Assembly: GCA_016200225.1 (NCBI GenBank)
Contig: JACQFD010000039.1
Span: 124,001-188,000, forward strand
Reading direction: 5' to 3'
Length of the DNA: 64,000 bases
Origin: Planctomycetota bacterium
GTDB taxonomy: Bacteria; Planctomycetota; UBA1135; JACQFD01
This document shows positions 37,558 through 46,093 of the stretch, in pieces. Within the stretch, counting starts at the first letter, position 1, and each line of letters begins with the position of its first letter. Under the pieces are notes generated by a model. That model was not told the origin of the DNA and made no database searches. It saw only the letters and a list, made by a program, of their open reading frames with translations. The position numbers and the translations under genes were made by a program.

Positions 37558-38319
37558 TCAATCGCGGGCTTCGCCGCTTTCGGTCGCGCGCACGCCGGCC
37601 GCCTCGGCGAGCGGCGCGTCGAGAATCCAAGTCATATTTCCGTCCGCGGGCGCGACGCGCGCGACCGGCAGATCGTCGGCCGATCCCGAAAACACCCGCC
37701 GAAGCGCGGCCGATTTGGCCTCCCCGGTCGCGGTAATGACTACATTTCGCGCCGTGTTGATGAGCGGGAATGTAAATGAAAGACGCGCCATCGGTTTTGG
37801 GCCGCCGAACGCGGGCGCGACGAGGCGCGAGGACTCCGCGAGCGCGGGCGAACCGGGAAAAAGCGATGCCGTGTGCCCGTCGGGGCCCATTCCTAATAAT
37901 ATCAAATCGAACGCCGGCGACGCGCCGACAATACTACGAATGTTCGATTCATATCGATTCGCGGCTCCCTCGATATCCGGCGCATCGGCCTCCATGCGGT
38001 GGATTTGTTGCATCGGAACGCGCAGTTTGATTAACATCGCGTCGAGCGCCATTTTATAATTACTATCGGCATCCGCCGGCGGAACCGCGCGCTCGTCGCC
38101 GAAAAAAAAGTGTATATTACTGAACGCGATGGCGTCCATGAATCCGCCGCCGGCTAACGATTCATACGCGGCGCGCGGCGTCGATCCTCCCGCGAGGGCG
38201 ACGCAGGCGCGCCCGCGCGCTGCGATTGCCTCCCCGGCGATGCGCGCGAATTCGGCCGCCGTCATCCGCGCCGCTTCGTCCGCGTCGCGCGCAATTTTAA
38301 TAATCCGATCGCCCGGCAT
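37558..38319 (-). CDS. pgl: 6-phosphogluconolactonase
   Basis: This is a 253-residue cytoplasmic enzyme that hydrolyses 6-phosphogluconolactone to 6-phosphogluconate. Family motifs are 'VALAGGSTPRAAYESL', 'FFFGDERAVPPADADSNY' and 'LILLGMGPDGHTASLFPGS', which contain the phosphate-binding and catalytic residues of the NagB/DevB-like fold. The length is normal. It lies 26 bp after opcA, in the operon tal-gnd-zwf-opcA-pgl. Confidence 0.95.
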   Translation of the reverse strand: MPGDRIIKIARDADEAARMTAAEFARIAGEAIAARGRACVALAGGSTPRAAYESLAGGGFMDAIAFSNIHFFFGDERAVPPADADSNYKMALDAMLIKLRVPMQQIHRMEADAPDIEGAANRYESNIRSIVGASPAFDLILLGMGPDGHTASLFPGSPALAESSRLVAPAFGGPKPMARLSFTFPLINTARNVVITATGEAKSAALRRVFSGSADDLPVARVAPADGNMTWILDAPLAEAAGVRATESGEARD

Positions 38320-38345
38320 TTATAATATATCCGGCGGCCGGCCGT

Positions 38346-39587
38346 TCACTTCGGCGCGAATGCCATCGAGATCGGCATCGCGCGTTCATAATAAATGTCG
38401 CGCGGCGCGCGGGTCAGCGCGCGGCTCAGCGCTTCCGCGTCGTCCAGCGTTTGAAATCGATAAGATATATTCGCGGGACCGGACAATCGAGAGACTTCGA
38501 CGGAGAGATCGCCGGTCTCCGCGCCCGGCGCGCGGGCGATGCGCGCGCGGCCGACCGACGAAGAGAATTCAATATTTAGAATCGCTCCGGCGCGATCATT
38601 AGCAATCCGTGGAACGAGCGTGACGCGCCGCCCGCCCGCCCCTTCGAATTGCAATTCCGCAAGACCCGGGCTCGTCATCGCGCGCTCGCCGCCGAGCGTC
38701 CATCCCAGCCGGGAAGCGAACCAGCCCGCGTAGAGCGCGGGAGTGATCCAGTCGCGCGACGTCGTTCGCGCTGCATTCTTTGCATCAGCCGTATTATTTA
38801 TTGCGGCGGTAACTTCGCGCGCGGCGAATTCGATTCTTAAAGTTCGAAGATCATGAATCATCGCGCGCGCGCCCTGTTGTTCGAACAACGTCGCGGTCGC
38901 GTCGAAGTATGTTTGTAATCGCACCCATTCGAGATCGAGCACTCCGAATCCGCCGCTCGAACCCGCGGCATTATTTAAGTTCTCGAGCGCGCGGTTGGCC
39001 GGGTGCGCGCTCGCGATGGCGTTCGCGCGCTCGAGCGCGCGGAACGGCTCCGAATATCGGTGCGAATCCAGAAGAATCGCGTCGGCCGAAAGCGAAAGTT
39101 CGGGAAGAATCGGCGTTGCTAATAATTTTTCGCACGGTGCCCACACATACGCGGGCACGTCGGGCACGAGTAGCGCGAGCACGGACGGCGCGATGCTCTT
39201 AACAGATCCCGCGGCCGCGAATATTTGTATTTGTTCGTGGCAGACGCGCTTTTGATCGGGCCCGCCGAGCGCGCAAACAGTCGAAACGGTGGCGTCGATT
39301 TCCTCTTTTTTATTATCAAGGTCGATTTTTACTAAAATCGCCCGGCACGGCTGGCGAAGTGCCGTCTGCTCGACGACCGTCGCGACGTGTTCGAATTGTA
39401 AGTCGTTCGAACAGGGCGCGACCAGCGACATCGAACAGGCGCGCACGACCGGTCCGCCGCCGGATTTTGTAGAATTTTCCGCGGCATCTTTCCAAAGTCG
39501 CTGCAATTCGCGCTCGATTTGTGTAATTTCCAGCGTGGCACCGGAACCGAATCGCGCGTTGGCCGGGATTTCTGTATCGACGGACAT
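38346..39587 (-). CDS. opcA: Glucose-6-phosphate dehydrogenase assembly protein OpcA
   Basis: This is a 413-residue protein. The pattern of OpcA proteins is visible: N-terminal 'ITQIERELQRLW', a central region with 'FEHVATVVEQTALRQPCRAILV', 'CHEQIQIFAAAGSVKSIAPSVLALLVPDVPAYVWAPC' split over two strands, and 'ADAILLDSHRYSEPF'. In cyanobacteria OpcA promotes oligomerisation and redox-dependent activity of Zwf. The start lies 4 bp after the zwf stop, so the two products are made together. The number of cysteines, including 'CSNDLQ' and 'VCHEQ', leaves redox control possible; this is not shown here. Confidence 0.9.
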   Translation of the reverse strand: MSVDTEIPANARFGSGATLEITQIERELQRLWKDAAENSTKSGGGPVVRACSMSLVAPCSNDLQFEHVATVVEQTALRQPCRAILVKIDLDNKKEEIDATVSTVCALGGPDQKRVCHEQIQIFAAAGSVKSIAPSVLALLVPDVPAYVWAPCEKLLATPILPELSLSADAILLDSHRYSEPFRALERANAIASAHPANRALENLNNAAGSSGGFGVLDLEWVRLQTYFDATATLFEQQGARAMIHDLRTLRIEFAAREVTAAINNTADAKNAARTTSRDWITPALYAGWFASRLGWTLGGERAMTSPGLAELQFEGAGGRRVTLVPRIANDRAGAILNIEFSSSVGRARIARAPGAETGDLSVEVSRLSGPANISYRFQTLDDAEALSRALTRAPRDIYYERAMPISMAFAPK

Positions 39588-39591
39588 TATA

Positions 39592-41154
39592 CTAAACGCG
39601 TCTCCACGCGCGGCCGCTTCTTGCGATCAAATCGTCGGCCGAGCGCGGGCCCCAGGTCCCCGAACCATATGTATCGAGGTCGGCGATGCCGAGCGATTTC
39701 CATGTATCGAGAATGGGAGTAATGAACGACCAGGCCGCCTCCACTTCGTCGGCGCGCGTGAACAGCGTGGAATCGCCCGCGGCCGCATCTAACAATAATC
39801 GTTCGTAAGCTTCGGGCGGCTCGACGCCGAAGGAAGTTCCATACAAAAAGTCCATGCGCACGGGCTGCAATACCGGCGCAGGTCCGGGCACTTTGGATGT
39901 AAATTTAATGGATATTCCTTCGTCCGGCTGGATTCTTAATGTTAACACATTGGGTTCCATGCGCGCCTGCGCCGGTCCACGAAATAACAAATGCGGCGGT
40001 GCCTTGAATTGTATGGCAATTTCCGTGGCGCGGCGCGCGAGGCGCTTGCCCGATCGCAAGAAAAACGGAACGCCCGACCAGCGCCAGTTGTCGACGGCGC
40101 AGTGAATCGCCGCGTACGTTTCCGTCGTGCTCTCGGGAGGAATTCCCGGTTCCTGCAGATAACCGGGAACGGTTTTGCCGCCGCTCGCGCCGCCCGCGTA
40201 CTGCGCGCGGGAAGTTAATATTTGAACCTCGCTCTCGCGGATGGGGCGGAGCGAGCGGAGAACCTTTACTTTTTCGTCGCGCACGGCGTCGGCGTCGAAC
40301 GCGACCGGCGGCTCCATCGCCACGAGCGACAATAATTGTAATACGTGGTTTTGTATAATGTCGCGCGTGACGCCCGCTTTATCGAAATAACCGGCGCGCC
40401 CTTCGACTCCCACCGTTTCGGCGACGGTGATCTGCACGTGATCGACGTATTTTTGATTCCAAATCGGCTCGAAAATCCCGTTCGCGAACCGAAAAACGAG
40501 CAGGTTCTGAACGGTTTCTTTTCCAAGATAATGATCGATTCTATATATCTGTTTTTCGGTGGCGTATTGTTGTAACTGGCGGTTCAATTGACGCGCGCTT
40601 TCGAGATCGATACCGAACGGTTTTTCGACGATGACCCGCGACCAGTTTCCGTTCGAGCGGGCGAGCAGTCCGCTTTTTGTTAAATTTGAGATTGCGACGG
40701 CGATGAATTCGGGCGGAATCGCGAGATAAAACAGACGATTCGGAGGCGTGCCGTTGCGCTTCTCGACCGACTCCAGATCGGCGCGCAGTTTTTCGTATGA
40801 TCCGGCGTCGGAAAAATCGGCGGAAATGTAATGAAGGCGCGACGCCAATTCGTTCCACGCGGCTTCGTTGGCGGGCCTGCGCCGCGAAAATTGTTGAATT
40901 CCCTCCTTCATCTGCGCGCGGAAATCGTCGTCGGGAAGCGGCTTGCGCGCGACGCCCACGATGGACGTCGGCGACGGAAGAAATCCGTCGAGCGATAAGT
41001 TATAAAGAGCCGGAAGCAACTTTCTTTTTGTCAAGTCTCCCGAGGCTCCGAAAATTACGATCGAACAGGCGTCGACTTTATGTGAATTGCCGTCCTGCGA
41101 ACCGCGAAACGGATTCGCTTCGGCGGCGGGTGCGTCGCGGAGTGCGAGTGTCAT
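39592..41154 (-). CDS. zwf: Glucose-6-phosphate 1-dehydrogenase
   Basis: This is a 520-residue enzyme oxidising glucose 6-phosphate to the lactone with NAD(P)+. The coenzyme fingerprint 'IVIFGASGDLTKRKLLPALY' begins near residue 32, and the active-site motif 'RIDHYLGKETVQNLLVFRF' includes the catalytic His-Asp pair region. The basic coenzyme residues T-K-R-K in the fingerprint favour NADP+. The length is normal. It ends with TAG, directly followed by opcA; upstream is gnd (41-bp gap). Confidence 0.96.
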   Translation of the reverse strand: MTLALRDAPAAEANPFRGSQDGNSHKVDACSIVIFGASGDLTKRKLLPALYNLSLDGFLPSPTSIVGVARKPLPDDDFRAQMKEGIQQFSRRRPANEAAWNELASRLHYISADFSDAGSYEKLRADLESVEKRNGTPPNRLFYLAIPPEFIAVAISNLTKSGLLARSNGNWSRVIVEKPFGIDLESARQLNRQLQQYATEKQIYRIDHYLGKETVQNLLVFRFANGIFEPIWNQKYVDHVQITVAETVGVEGRAGYFDKAGVTRDIIQNHVLQLLSLVAMEPPVAFDADAVRDEKVKVLRSLRPIRESEVQILTSRAQYAGGASGGKTVPGYLQEPGIPPESTTETYAAIHCAVDNWRWSGVPFFLRSGKRLARRATEIAIQFKAPPHLLFRGPAQARMEPNVLTLRIQPDEGISIKFTSKVPGPAPVLQPVRMDFLYGTSFGVEPPEAYERLLLDAAAGDSTLFTRADEVEAAWSFITPILDTWKSLGIADLDTYGSGTWGPRSADDLIARSGRAWRRV

Positions 41155-41194
41155 TTTATAGTCAGATTATTTAATAAAATGGTTGGTCAATTAG

Positions 41195-42094
41195 TTAATT
41201 CTTCTTCTGAACGGCGTGTCCGCCGAATTGGTTGCGAAGGCCCGCGAGCACTTTCGCCGAGAACGATTCGGGCTGCCGCGACGAAAGCCGCGCGAGCAAT
41301 GAAAGTGTAATAATCGGCGCGGGAACGTCCTGATCGATCGCCGCCTGAATGGTCCACCGGCCCTCGCCGGAGTCGGGAACGAAACCTTTTAACGATTCGA
41401 GCTTCGGATCGTCCTCGAACATCCGTTCGGCGAGTTCGAGCAGCCACGACCGGACGACGCTGCCCTGATTCCACAAATGCGTGAGTTTTTGTAAATCATA
41501 CTGATACGGCGAAGTCTTTAATATTTCGAATCCTTCCGCGTACGCCTGCATCAGTCCGTATTCGATTCCGTTATGAACCATTTTCGCGAAATGGCCCGCG
41601 CCGGGAGGACCCGCGTGCAGACATCCGTCCTTCGGAGCGAGCGTTGCGAGCGCGGGCTCGATTAATTTATAATCGCCCGGCTCGCCGCCGACCATCAAAC
41701 AATAACCGTTCTTCAAACCCCAGATGCCGCCGCTCGTTCCGGCGTCGCAGAATCCGATGCCGCGTTCTTTAAGTAAGACCGCGCGGCGCTGCGAATCGTG
41801 AAAATTACTATTACCGCCGTCGACGACGAGATCGCCTTTCGTTAGTAATTGCGAAAGCTCCTGAATCGATTTCTCGACCGGATCGCCGGAAGGGATCATG
41901 AGCCACACGACGCGGGGCGCGGATAATTTAGATACGAGATCCTTTAGCGAGCGCGACGCGACGGCGCCCCTGCGCGCCGCTTCGTCGATGGCCTCGGCTT
42001 CCCGATTATAAACGACGATTCGGTGGCCGCCCTGCATCAGGCGCGTGACCATGTTCATGCCCATCTTGCCCAAACCGACAAATCCAAGTTCCAT
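41195..42094 (-). CDS. gnd: 6-phosphogluconate dehydrogenase, decarboxylating (short form)
   Basis: This is a 299-residue protein of the short GntZ/YqeC-type 6-phosphogluconate dehydrogenases (about 300 residues against about 470 for the classical form). The Rossmann fingerprint is 'GFVGLGKMGMNM'; 'VVDGGNSNFHDSQRR', 'GTSGGIWGLKNGYCLMVGG' and the catalytic Lys in 'GPPGAGHFAKMVHNGIEYG' follow. After the second beta strand the sequence reads 'VVYNREAE'; the Asn-Arg there leans toward NADP+ rather than the Asp seen in NAD-dependent forms, but this is uncertain. It gives ribulose 5-phosphate and CO2. It lies between tal (49 bp) and zwf (40 bp) in the operon. Confidence 0.93.
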   Translation of the reverse strand: MELGFVGLGKMGMNMVTRLMQGGHRIVVYNREAEAIDEAARRGAVASRSLKDLVSKLSAPRVVWLMIPSGDPVEKSIQELSQLLTKGDLVVDGGNSNFHDSQRRAVLLKERGIGFCDAGTSGGIWGLKNGYCLMVGGEPGDYKLIEPALATLAPKDGCLHAGPPGAGHFAKMVHNGIEYGLMQAYAEGFEILKTSPYQYDLQKLTHLWNQGSVVRSWLLELAERMFEDDPKLESLKGFVPDSGEGRWTIQAAIDQDVPAPIITLSLLARLSSRQPESFSAKVLAGLRNQFGGHAVQKKN

Positions 42095-42143
42095 CGATTG
42101 CTCCGTAATGATAATTATATTGTGTGACGGACGATTTATTAAA

Positions 42144-43274
42144 TTAAGCTTTTACGAGCGCCGCGCGCTTCTGCTCGACCGCCGCGAGAAGATCCGTGAA
42201 CGACTTCGCGAAGGATTTGACGCCCTCGTCGACCAGTGTTTTGCAAACCGTATTCATGTTGATTCCGGCCGATTCGAGCTGCGCGAGGAATGCCCGCGAA
42301 TTGTTGACATCGCCCGGAAGCGTCGCGGCGACCACGCCGTGGTTGTCGAACGCCTCGACCGTCGCGGGCGGCATCGTATTAACGGTGTCCTGACCGATCA
42401 GTTGTTCACAATAAATGACATCGCGATATTTGGGATTCTTCGTGCTCGTGCTGGCCCAGAGCGGGCGCTGGACGCGCGCGCCCTTCGCTTTTAACAATTG
42501 CCATCGCGGACTCGCCGTTCGATCGAGGAAAAGTTTATAAGCAAGGCGCGCATTTTCGATTGCGGCGCGCCCGGAGAGCGCGCGGATGCGCTCGGCGTCG
42601 GCGCCGCCGGCTTTCGCGGCTTTTTCCTCGAGTTGTTTATCAATCAACGAATCGACGCGGCTTACAAAAAAACTTGCGACCGATGAAATATTATTAATCG
42701 GCTGACCGGCGCGCGCGCGCTGTTCGAGGCCGGTCATGTACGCGTCGAGGACGGCCGCGTGGGCGTCGACGGCGAACAGCAGCGTAACATTAATATTAAT
42801 TCCGGCGGCGATCGCGTCGCGAATCGCCGGCAATCCCTCGGGCGTTCCGGGGATTTTTATCATTAAATTCGGCTTCGACACCGCCTGCCATAGACGGTTC
42901 GCGTCGGCGAGCGTTCCCGAACTATTGTAAGCAAGTTCGGGCGACACTTCGAGACTGACATACCCGTCGTTTCCATTTGTAGCGTCATACACGGGTTTCA
43001 GGACATCGCAAGCCGCGCGAATGTCTTCAATCGCAAGTTGATCGAAAATTGCGCGCGCGTCGAGTCCGCGGCGTCCGAGTTTTTCGATCGCCGAATCGTA
43101 AAAATTCGTTTCGGCGATGGCTTTTTGAAAAATTGTCGGATTTGACGTCACGCCGCGGATTCCGCGGATTCGTAACTTTTCAAGACCGCCGCTTTTGATT
43201 AATTCGCGGGAAATGTTATCAAACCAGACGCTTTGGCCGGCGTCGGCCAGTTTTAATAATGGGGAGTTGTTCAT
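42144..43274 (-). CDS. tal: Transaldolase
   Basis: This is a 376-residue protein starting at the ATG at 43274; the frame is open 42 codons further, but similarity begins at 'LLKLADAGQSVWFDNISREL'. Motifs of the longer bacterial transaldolases are 'GIRGVTSNPTIFQKAI', 'YVSLEVSPELA', the Schiff-base Lys in 'NLMIKIPGTPEG', 'INVTLLFAVDAH' and 'ASFFVSRVDSLIDK'. It transfers dihydroxyacetone units between sugar phosphates. It is the first gene of the oxidative pentose phosphate operon, so the promoter should lie in 43275-43622. Confidence 0.95.
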   Translation of the reverse strand: MNNSPLLKLADAGQSVWFDNISRELIKSGGLEKLRIRGIRGVTSNPTIFQKAIAETNFYDSAIEKLGRRGLDARAIFDQLAIEDIRAACDVLKPVYDATNGNDGYVSLEVSPELAYNSSGTLADANRLWQAVSKPNLMIKIPGTPEGLPAIRDAIAAGININVTLLFAVDAHAAVLDAYMTGLEQRARAGQPINNISSVASFFVSRVDSLIDKQLEEKAAKAGGADAERIRALSGRAAIENARLAYKLFLDRTASPRWQLLKAKGARVQRPLWASTSTKNPKYRDVIYCEQLIGQDTVNTMPPATVEAFDNHGVVAATLPGDVNNSRAFLAQLESAGINMNTVCKTLVDEGVKSFAKSFTDLLAAVEQKRAALVKA

Positions 43275-43622
43275 GGGATCCGGATTTGTTTTGATGCGCG
43301 GCGACGACTCGCGGTTGCACTCGGGCGGTATTTCGACTAAATCCGCCCCGGAACGCAACTTCGGGAGTTCTGAGAATTGCAAAAATACGTTACGCGCCAT
43401 GCCACGGTCGCGGCGGAAGCGCGGACGCCGCCACTGCGCGGACGACGGCTCGCAATTTCCAAGTTGGTTGTACTACGCTATCGTAAATTGGATTGTGTTC
43501 AGTAAATGACCGGCGGGATGCGACGGCAGCGGTGGATTCGAAATTCGCAGGGGTGACCGGTCGCACCAGCGGGTTTTCAGGGGTCCGGCTGCTGTAAACG
43601 CGCCCCGCGCCGACCCGCAAAT
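43275..43622. other. 348-bp intergenic region upstream of tal
   Basis: No gene was found here. It must hold the promoter of the tal-gnd-zwf-opcA-pgl operon and the end of the glycosyltransferase transcript. The half nearer tal (43275-43400) stays open in the tal frame but does not look like transaldolase. The AT-richer stretch around 43460-43506 is the most promoter-like part; no boxes could be assigned. No strong terminator hairpin was seen. Confidence 0.5.
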
Positions 43623-44696
43623 TCACGATTCGCGCGAATTAACTAAGACTCCCCGCGCAACGCCCAGTGTTTCGCGGACCATCGCGTCCATTGAATATTG
43701 CGATACGACGCGGTCGCGCGCGGCCGACGTGATCGCGGCGCGCTTGCGATCGTTAGTTAACAATTCAACCGCGGCGGCCGCCATCGCGACGGCGTCTCCG
43801 CGCGAAACCACAATTCCCGTCGCGCCGACGACTTCGACGGAACCCGGCGCGTCGACACTAACAATCGGAACGCGCAAAGCCATGGCCTCGCGAAGAACGC
43901 CGGGCGAACCCTCGAGTTCGCTCGCGAAAAGAAACAAATCCCAATTCGCGAGAAGCGCGGCGCCGTCATTGCGCGCGCCCTCGAATGTAATATTAGAATT
44001 CAAACCGAGCGAGTCCGCGAGCGCGCGCAGCGCGGGAGCGTCGGGGCCGTCGCCTACAATTTGCAATCGCGCGCCTGGGATAATCTTAATGATTTCCGAA
44101 AATGCACGAATAATATGATCGACGCCCTTCTTTTCGGCAAGTTTACCGATCGTGCCCATGCGAATGCCCGGCCCGGCGCGCGACCGCGGGAGCGCATCCA
44201 TCGCGGCGATGTCGATGCCGCTGTGTACGACCGCGATTTTCGCGCCCGGAATGCCGGACGCGACGAGCGCGTTCTTTACAACTGAAGAAACAGCGATAAA
44301 ACGCGCGATTCGGGAAGGATCGTACTTGAGTTTTGTAAAGAAAGAATTTCGAAGCGGACTTGCGATTCGGCGATGCACGATCACGGGAACGCCGGCGATG
44401 CGCGCGGCGGCGACGCCGACGGATGCCGCCGCGCCGTCGTGTACGTGTAATATATCAAATACAGAGGATTTTAGATATTTTATGATTTCGCGCACCGCGA
44501 ACGGATCATAAGCAATGCGCAAGCGCAGCGGACGCGCGACAACTCTCCGCGCGTCCGCCGCCGCCATCAACGCGCCGTCTTCGCGGCAAAGAATCTCCGC
44601 GTGCGCGCCGTGCGCGGCGCTTCCCGCGACAAGCGCGAGCACCTGGCGTTCGCCGCCCCCCATGTCGCGGTTTGTATTGATATGAAGCGCGCGCAT
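43623..44696 (-). CDS. GT4-family glycosyltransferase
   Basis: This is a 357-residue protein of the GT-B fold, retaining GT4 group. The N-terminal motif 'TNRDMGGGERQVLAL' contains the glycine-rich acceptor loop, followed by 'DILHVHDGAAASVG', 'FIAVSSVVKNALVASGI', 'VVHSGID', 'GKLAEKKGVDHIIRAF' and the nucleotide-sugar C-terminal motif 'LFASELEGSPGVLREAMA' (E-x7-E). It is probably a cytoplasmic or peripheral enzyme making a lipid- or polysaccharide-linked sugar; the substrate is unknown. It starts 5 bp after the stop of the lipoate-ligase-like gene, so it belongs to the same transcript despite the unrelated chemistry. Confidence 0.88.
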   Translation of the reverse strand: MRALHINTNRDMGGGERQVLALVAGSAAHGAHAEILCREDGALMAAADARRVVARPLRLRIAYDPFAVREIIKYLKSSVFDILHVHDGAAASVGVAAARIAGVPVIVHRRIASPLRNSFFTKLKYDPSRIARFIAVSSVVKNALVASGIPGAKIAVVHSGIDIAAMDALPRSRAGPGIRMGTIGKLAEKKGVDHIIRAFSEIIKIIPGARLQIVGDGPDAPALRALADSLGLNSNITFEGARNDGAALLANWDLFLFASELEGSPGVLREAMALRVPIVSVDAPGSVEVVGATGIVVSRGDAVAMAAAAVELLTNDRKRAAITSAARDRVVSQYSMDAMVRETLGVARGVLVNSRES

Positions 44697-44701
44697 CTAA
44701 A

Positions 44702-45451
44702 TTAAATTCGGCCCGTCCACGAATCGGCGGAATATTTATCGCGTGCGAGCCGGATCGTTTGTTCATTTTCCTCCGGCGTTGGATCGCATCGTTCGAACTG
44801 TATATTAAATATTTCCGCGAACGCGTCCGTCATCGCGTCTTCAACCGTCTCGGGGCGCGGATCGCCTCCCAGGGACTCGATACTCGCGGTTTCCGGGGTG
44901 TGCATGTTTGTTTTTAGTATAATTGAACCGTGGTGCAGTACGCGGCCGCCCGTGCGGCGCTGCGCGGATCCCACGAGTTTTCGGCCCGCTGCGGCGAGAT
45001 CGAATGTCGTGGATTCGTAAAAACACCACGGCGACGATTCAATATCGGAACTTAATGAACCATCGCCGCGCGCGGCGATGCGCGTGCCGGCCGGGCAGCA
45101 ACGCGAAACGGCGCGGGCGATGGCGGCGTGGATTCGATCATAACTCTGGCGGACGTCGCCCGCGAACAATGGATGCGCCGCGGGCGCCGTGATCGAAAAT
45201 GTAACTTCGTCGCCGTGAAATATGGCGCCGCCGCCCGTCAATCGGCGGACGATTGGAATATTTACTTTCGCGATTCGTCCAAATTCCGCGGCCGACAATT
45301 TTTGAAAATAGCCGAGGGAAACGGCGTGGGGATTCCAACGGTAAAGTCGTAGCGCCGGCGCGGCGCCTGTTAACAAAAGCGCTTCATCGAGCGCCATCGC
45401 GCGCGCCGGGGCCACGGGGCCGGAATTGATATATCTCCAGATCTCGGACAT
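44702..45451 (-). CDS. Lipoate-protein ligase / octanoyltransferase (LplA/LipM family)
   Basis: This is a 249-residue protein with the BPL/LPL fold. The binding motif 'IPIVRRLTGGGAIFHGDEVT' is at about 66-84 and the catalytic lysine K158 is in 'AGRKLVGSAQRR'. Cys143 in 'SPWCFYES' stands where LipM-type octanoyltransferases carry their nucleophile, so it could move octanoate from ACP to GcvH rather than activate free lipoate; the sequence alone does not decide. Either role would serve the GcvH encoded 9 kb away. Its ATG shares one base with the TGA of the upstream Mug-like gene. Confidence 0.82.
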   Translation of the reverse strand: MSEIWRYINSGPVAPARAMALDEALLLTGAAPALRLYRWNPHAVSLGYFQKLSAAEFGRIAKVNIPIVRRLTGGGAIFHGDEVTFSITAPAAHPLFAGDVRQSYDRIHAAIARAVSRCCPAGTRIAARGDGSLSSDIESSPWCFYESTTFDLAAAGRKLVGSAQRRTGGRVLHHGSIILKTNMHTPETASIESLGGDPRPETVEDAMTDAFAEIFNIQFERCDPTPEENEQTIRLARDKYSADSWTGRI

Positions 45452-46023
45452 CAGTTATTCAAAGCCAATTCCGCGCGCAACGCGGCCAGACCGGCGTATC
45501 GATTATATAATTGTTCCGGATTTGTCATGCGGGAATCGGCGGGGACCGCGACGGCGATCGCGCCCGCGAACGGCGCGCGTATTTGAAATGTTAATGATGA
45601 TCGGTCGACGCGCAATTGCGAATCGTCAAGTTGCGAATTCTGTTGCATGGCATCGCTCGCGTCGTCGGCGCGAATGCCGACGACCGAGGCATAGAGAGCC
45701 GCGCCGATAAACACAACAATTCGCGGACCGAGCGCGCGGAGTTCCTTTTCGAGGCGATCCGCGGCCGTCGCCTGCATTTCCCGCGCGCGCGCGGCGGCCG
45801 CGTCGCGGTCGATTTCGTCCCTCGGCGCGCGGGGGACTTCAAACGTGACCAGTTGGATTCCGAACGGGGCCAGCGCGCCGACAGTCGCGGGGAGTTTGAT
45901 GTTTGCAAGTCCTGATTTTGAAAGGGCTTGCCAGAAGAGATCCGTCGCGGGCGGCGCTTTGCGCGCGACGAATACGAGGTCGAACATGTCGTCACTCTCT
46001 CCGCAAAGCACGCCCACGTCCAT
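45451..46023 (-). CDS. Degenerate Mug/TDG-type uracil-DNA glycosylase homolog
   Basis: This is a 190-residue protein whose layout follows mismatch-specific uracil-DNA glycosylases (Mug): 'LFWQALSKSGL' (29-39), 'FGIQLVTFEVPRAP' (54-67), 'LRALGPRIVVFIGAALY' (95-111) and a C-terminal 'YAGLAALRAEL' helix. The two catalytic motifs are lost. Where Mug has G-I-N-P-G this protein has 'VARKAP' (19-24), and N-P-S-G is replaced by 'PADSRM' (161-166). A family assignment is therefore moderate and enzyme activity is doubtful. The ATG at 46023 is used, though the ATG 12 codons in (before 'FDLVFVA') may be the true start. It overlaps lplA by 1 bp and is divergent from the porin gene. Confidence 0.55.
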   Translation of the reverse strand: MDVGVLCGESDDMFDLVFVARKAPPATDLFWQALSKSGLANIKLPATVGALAPFGIQLVTFEVPRAPRDEIDRDAAAARAREMQATAADRLEKELRALGPRIVVFIGAALYASVVGIRADDASDAMQQNSQLDDSQLRVDRSSLTFQIRAPFAGAIAVAVPADSRMTNPEQLYNRYAGLAALRAELALNN

Positions 46024-46093
46024 CGATTCTTATTGAGATCCGTTCGCATTTAACTTGCGGGGGCGCGGCGTCCGAAATATCTTCTTGTTGAAC

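Noticed and set aside
42144..43400. Longer transaldolase start at 43400
   Set aside because: The extra 42 residues show no transaldolase similarity, and the ATG at 43274 gives a family-typical N-terminus.
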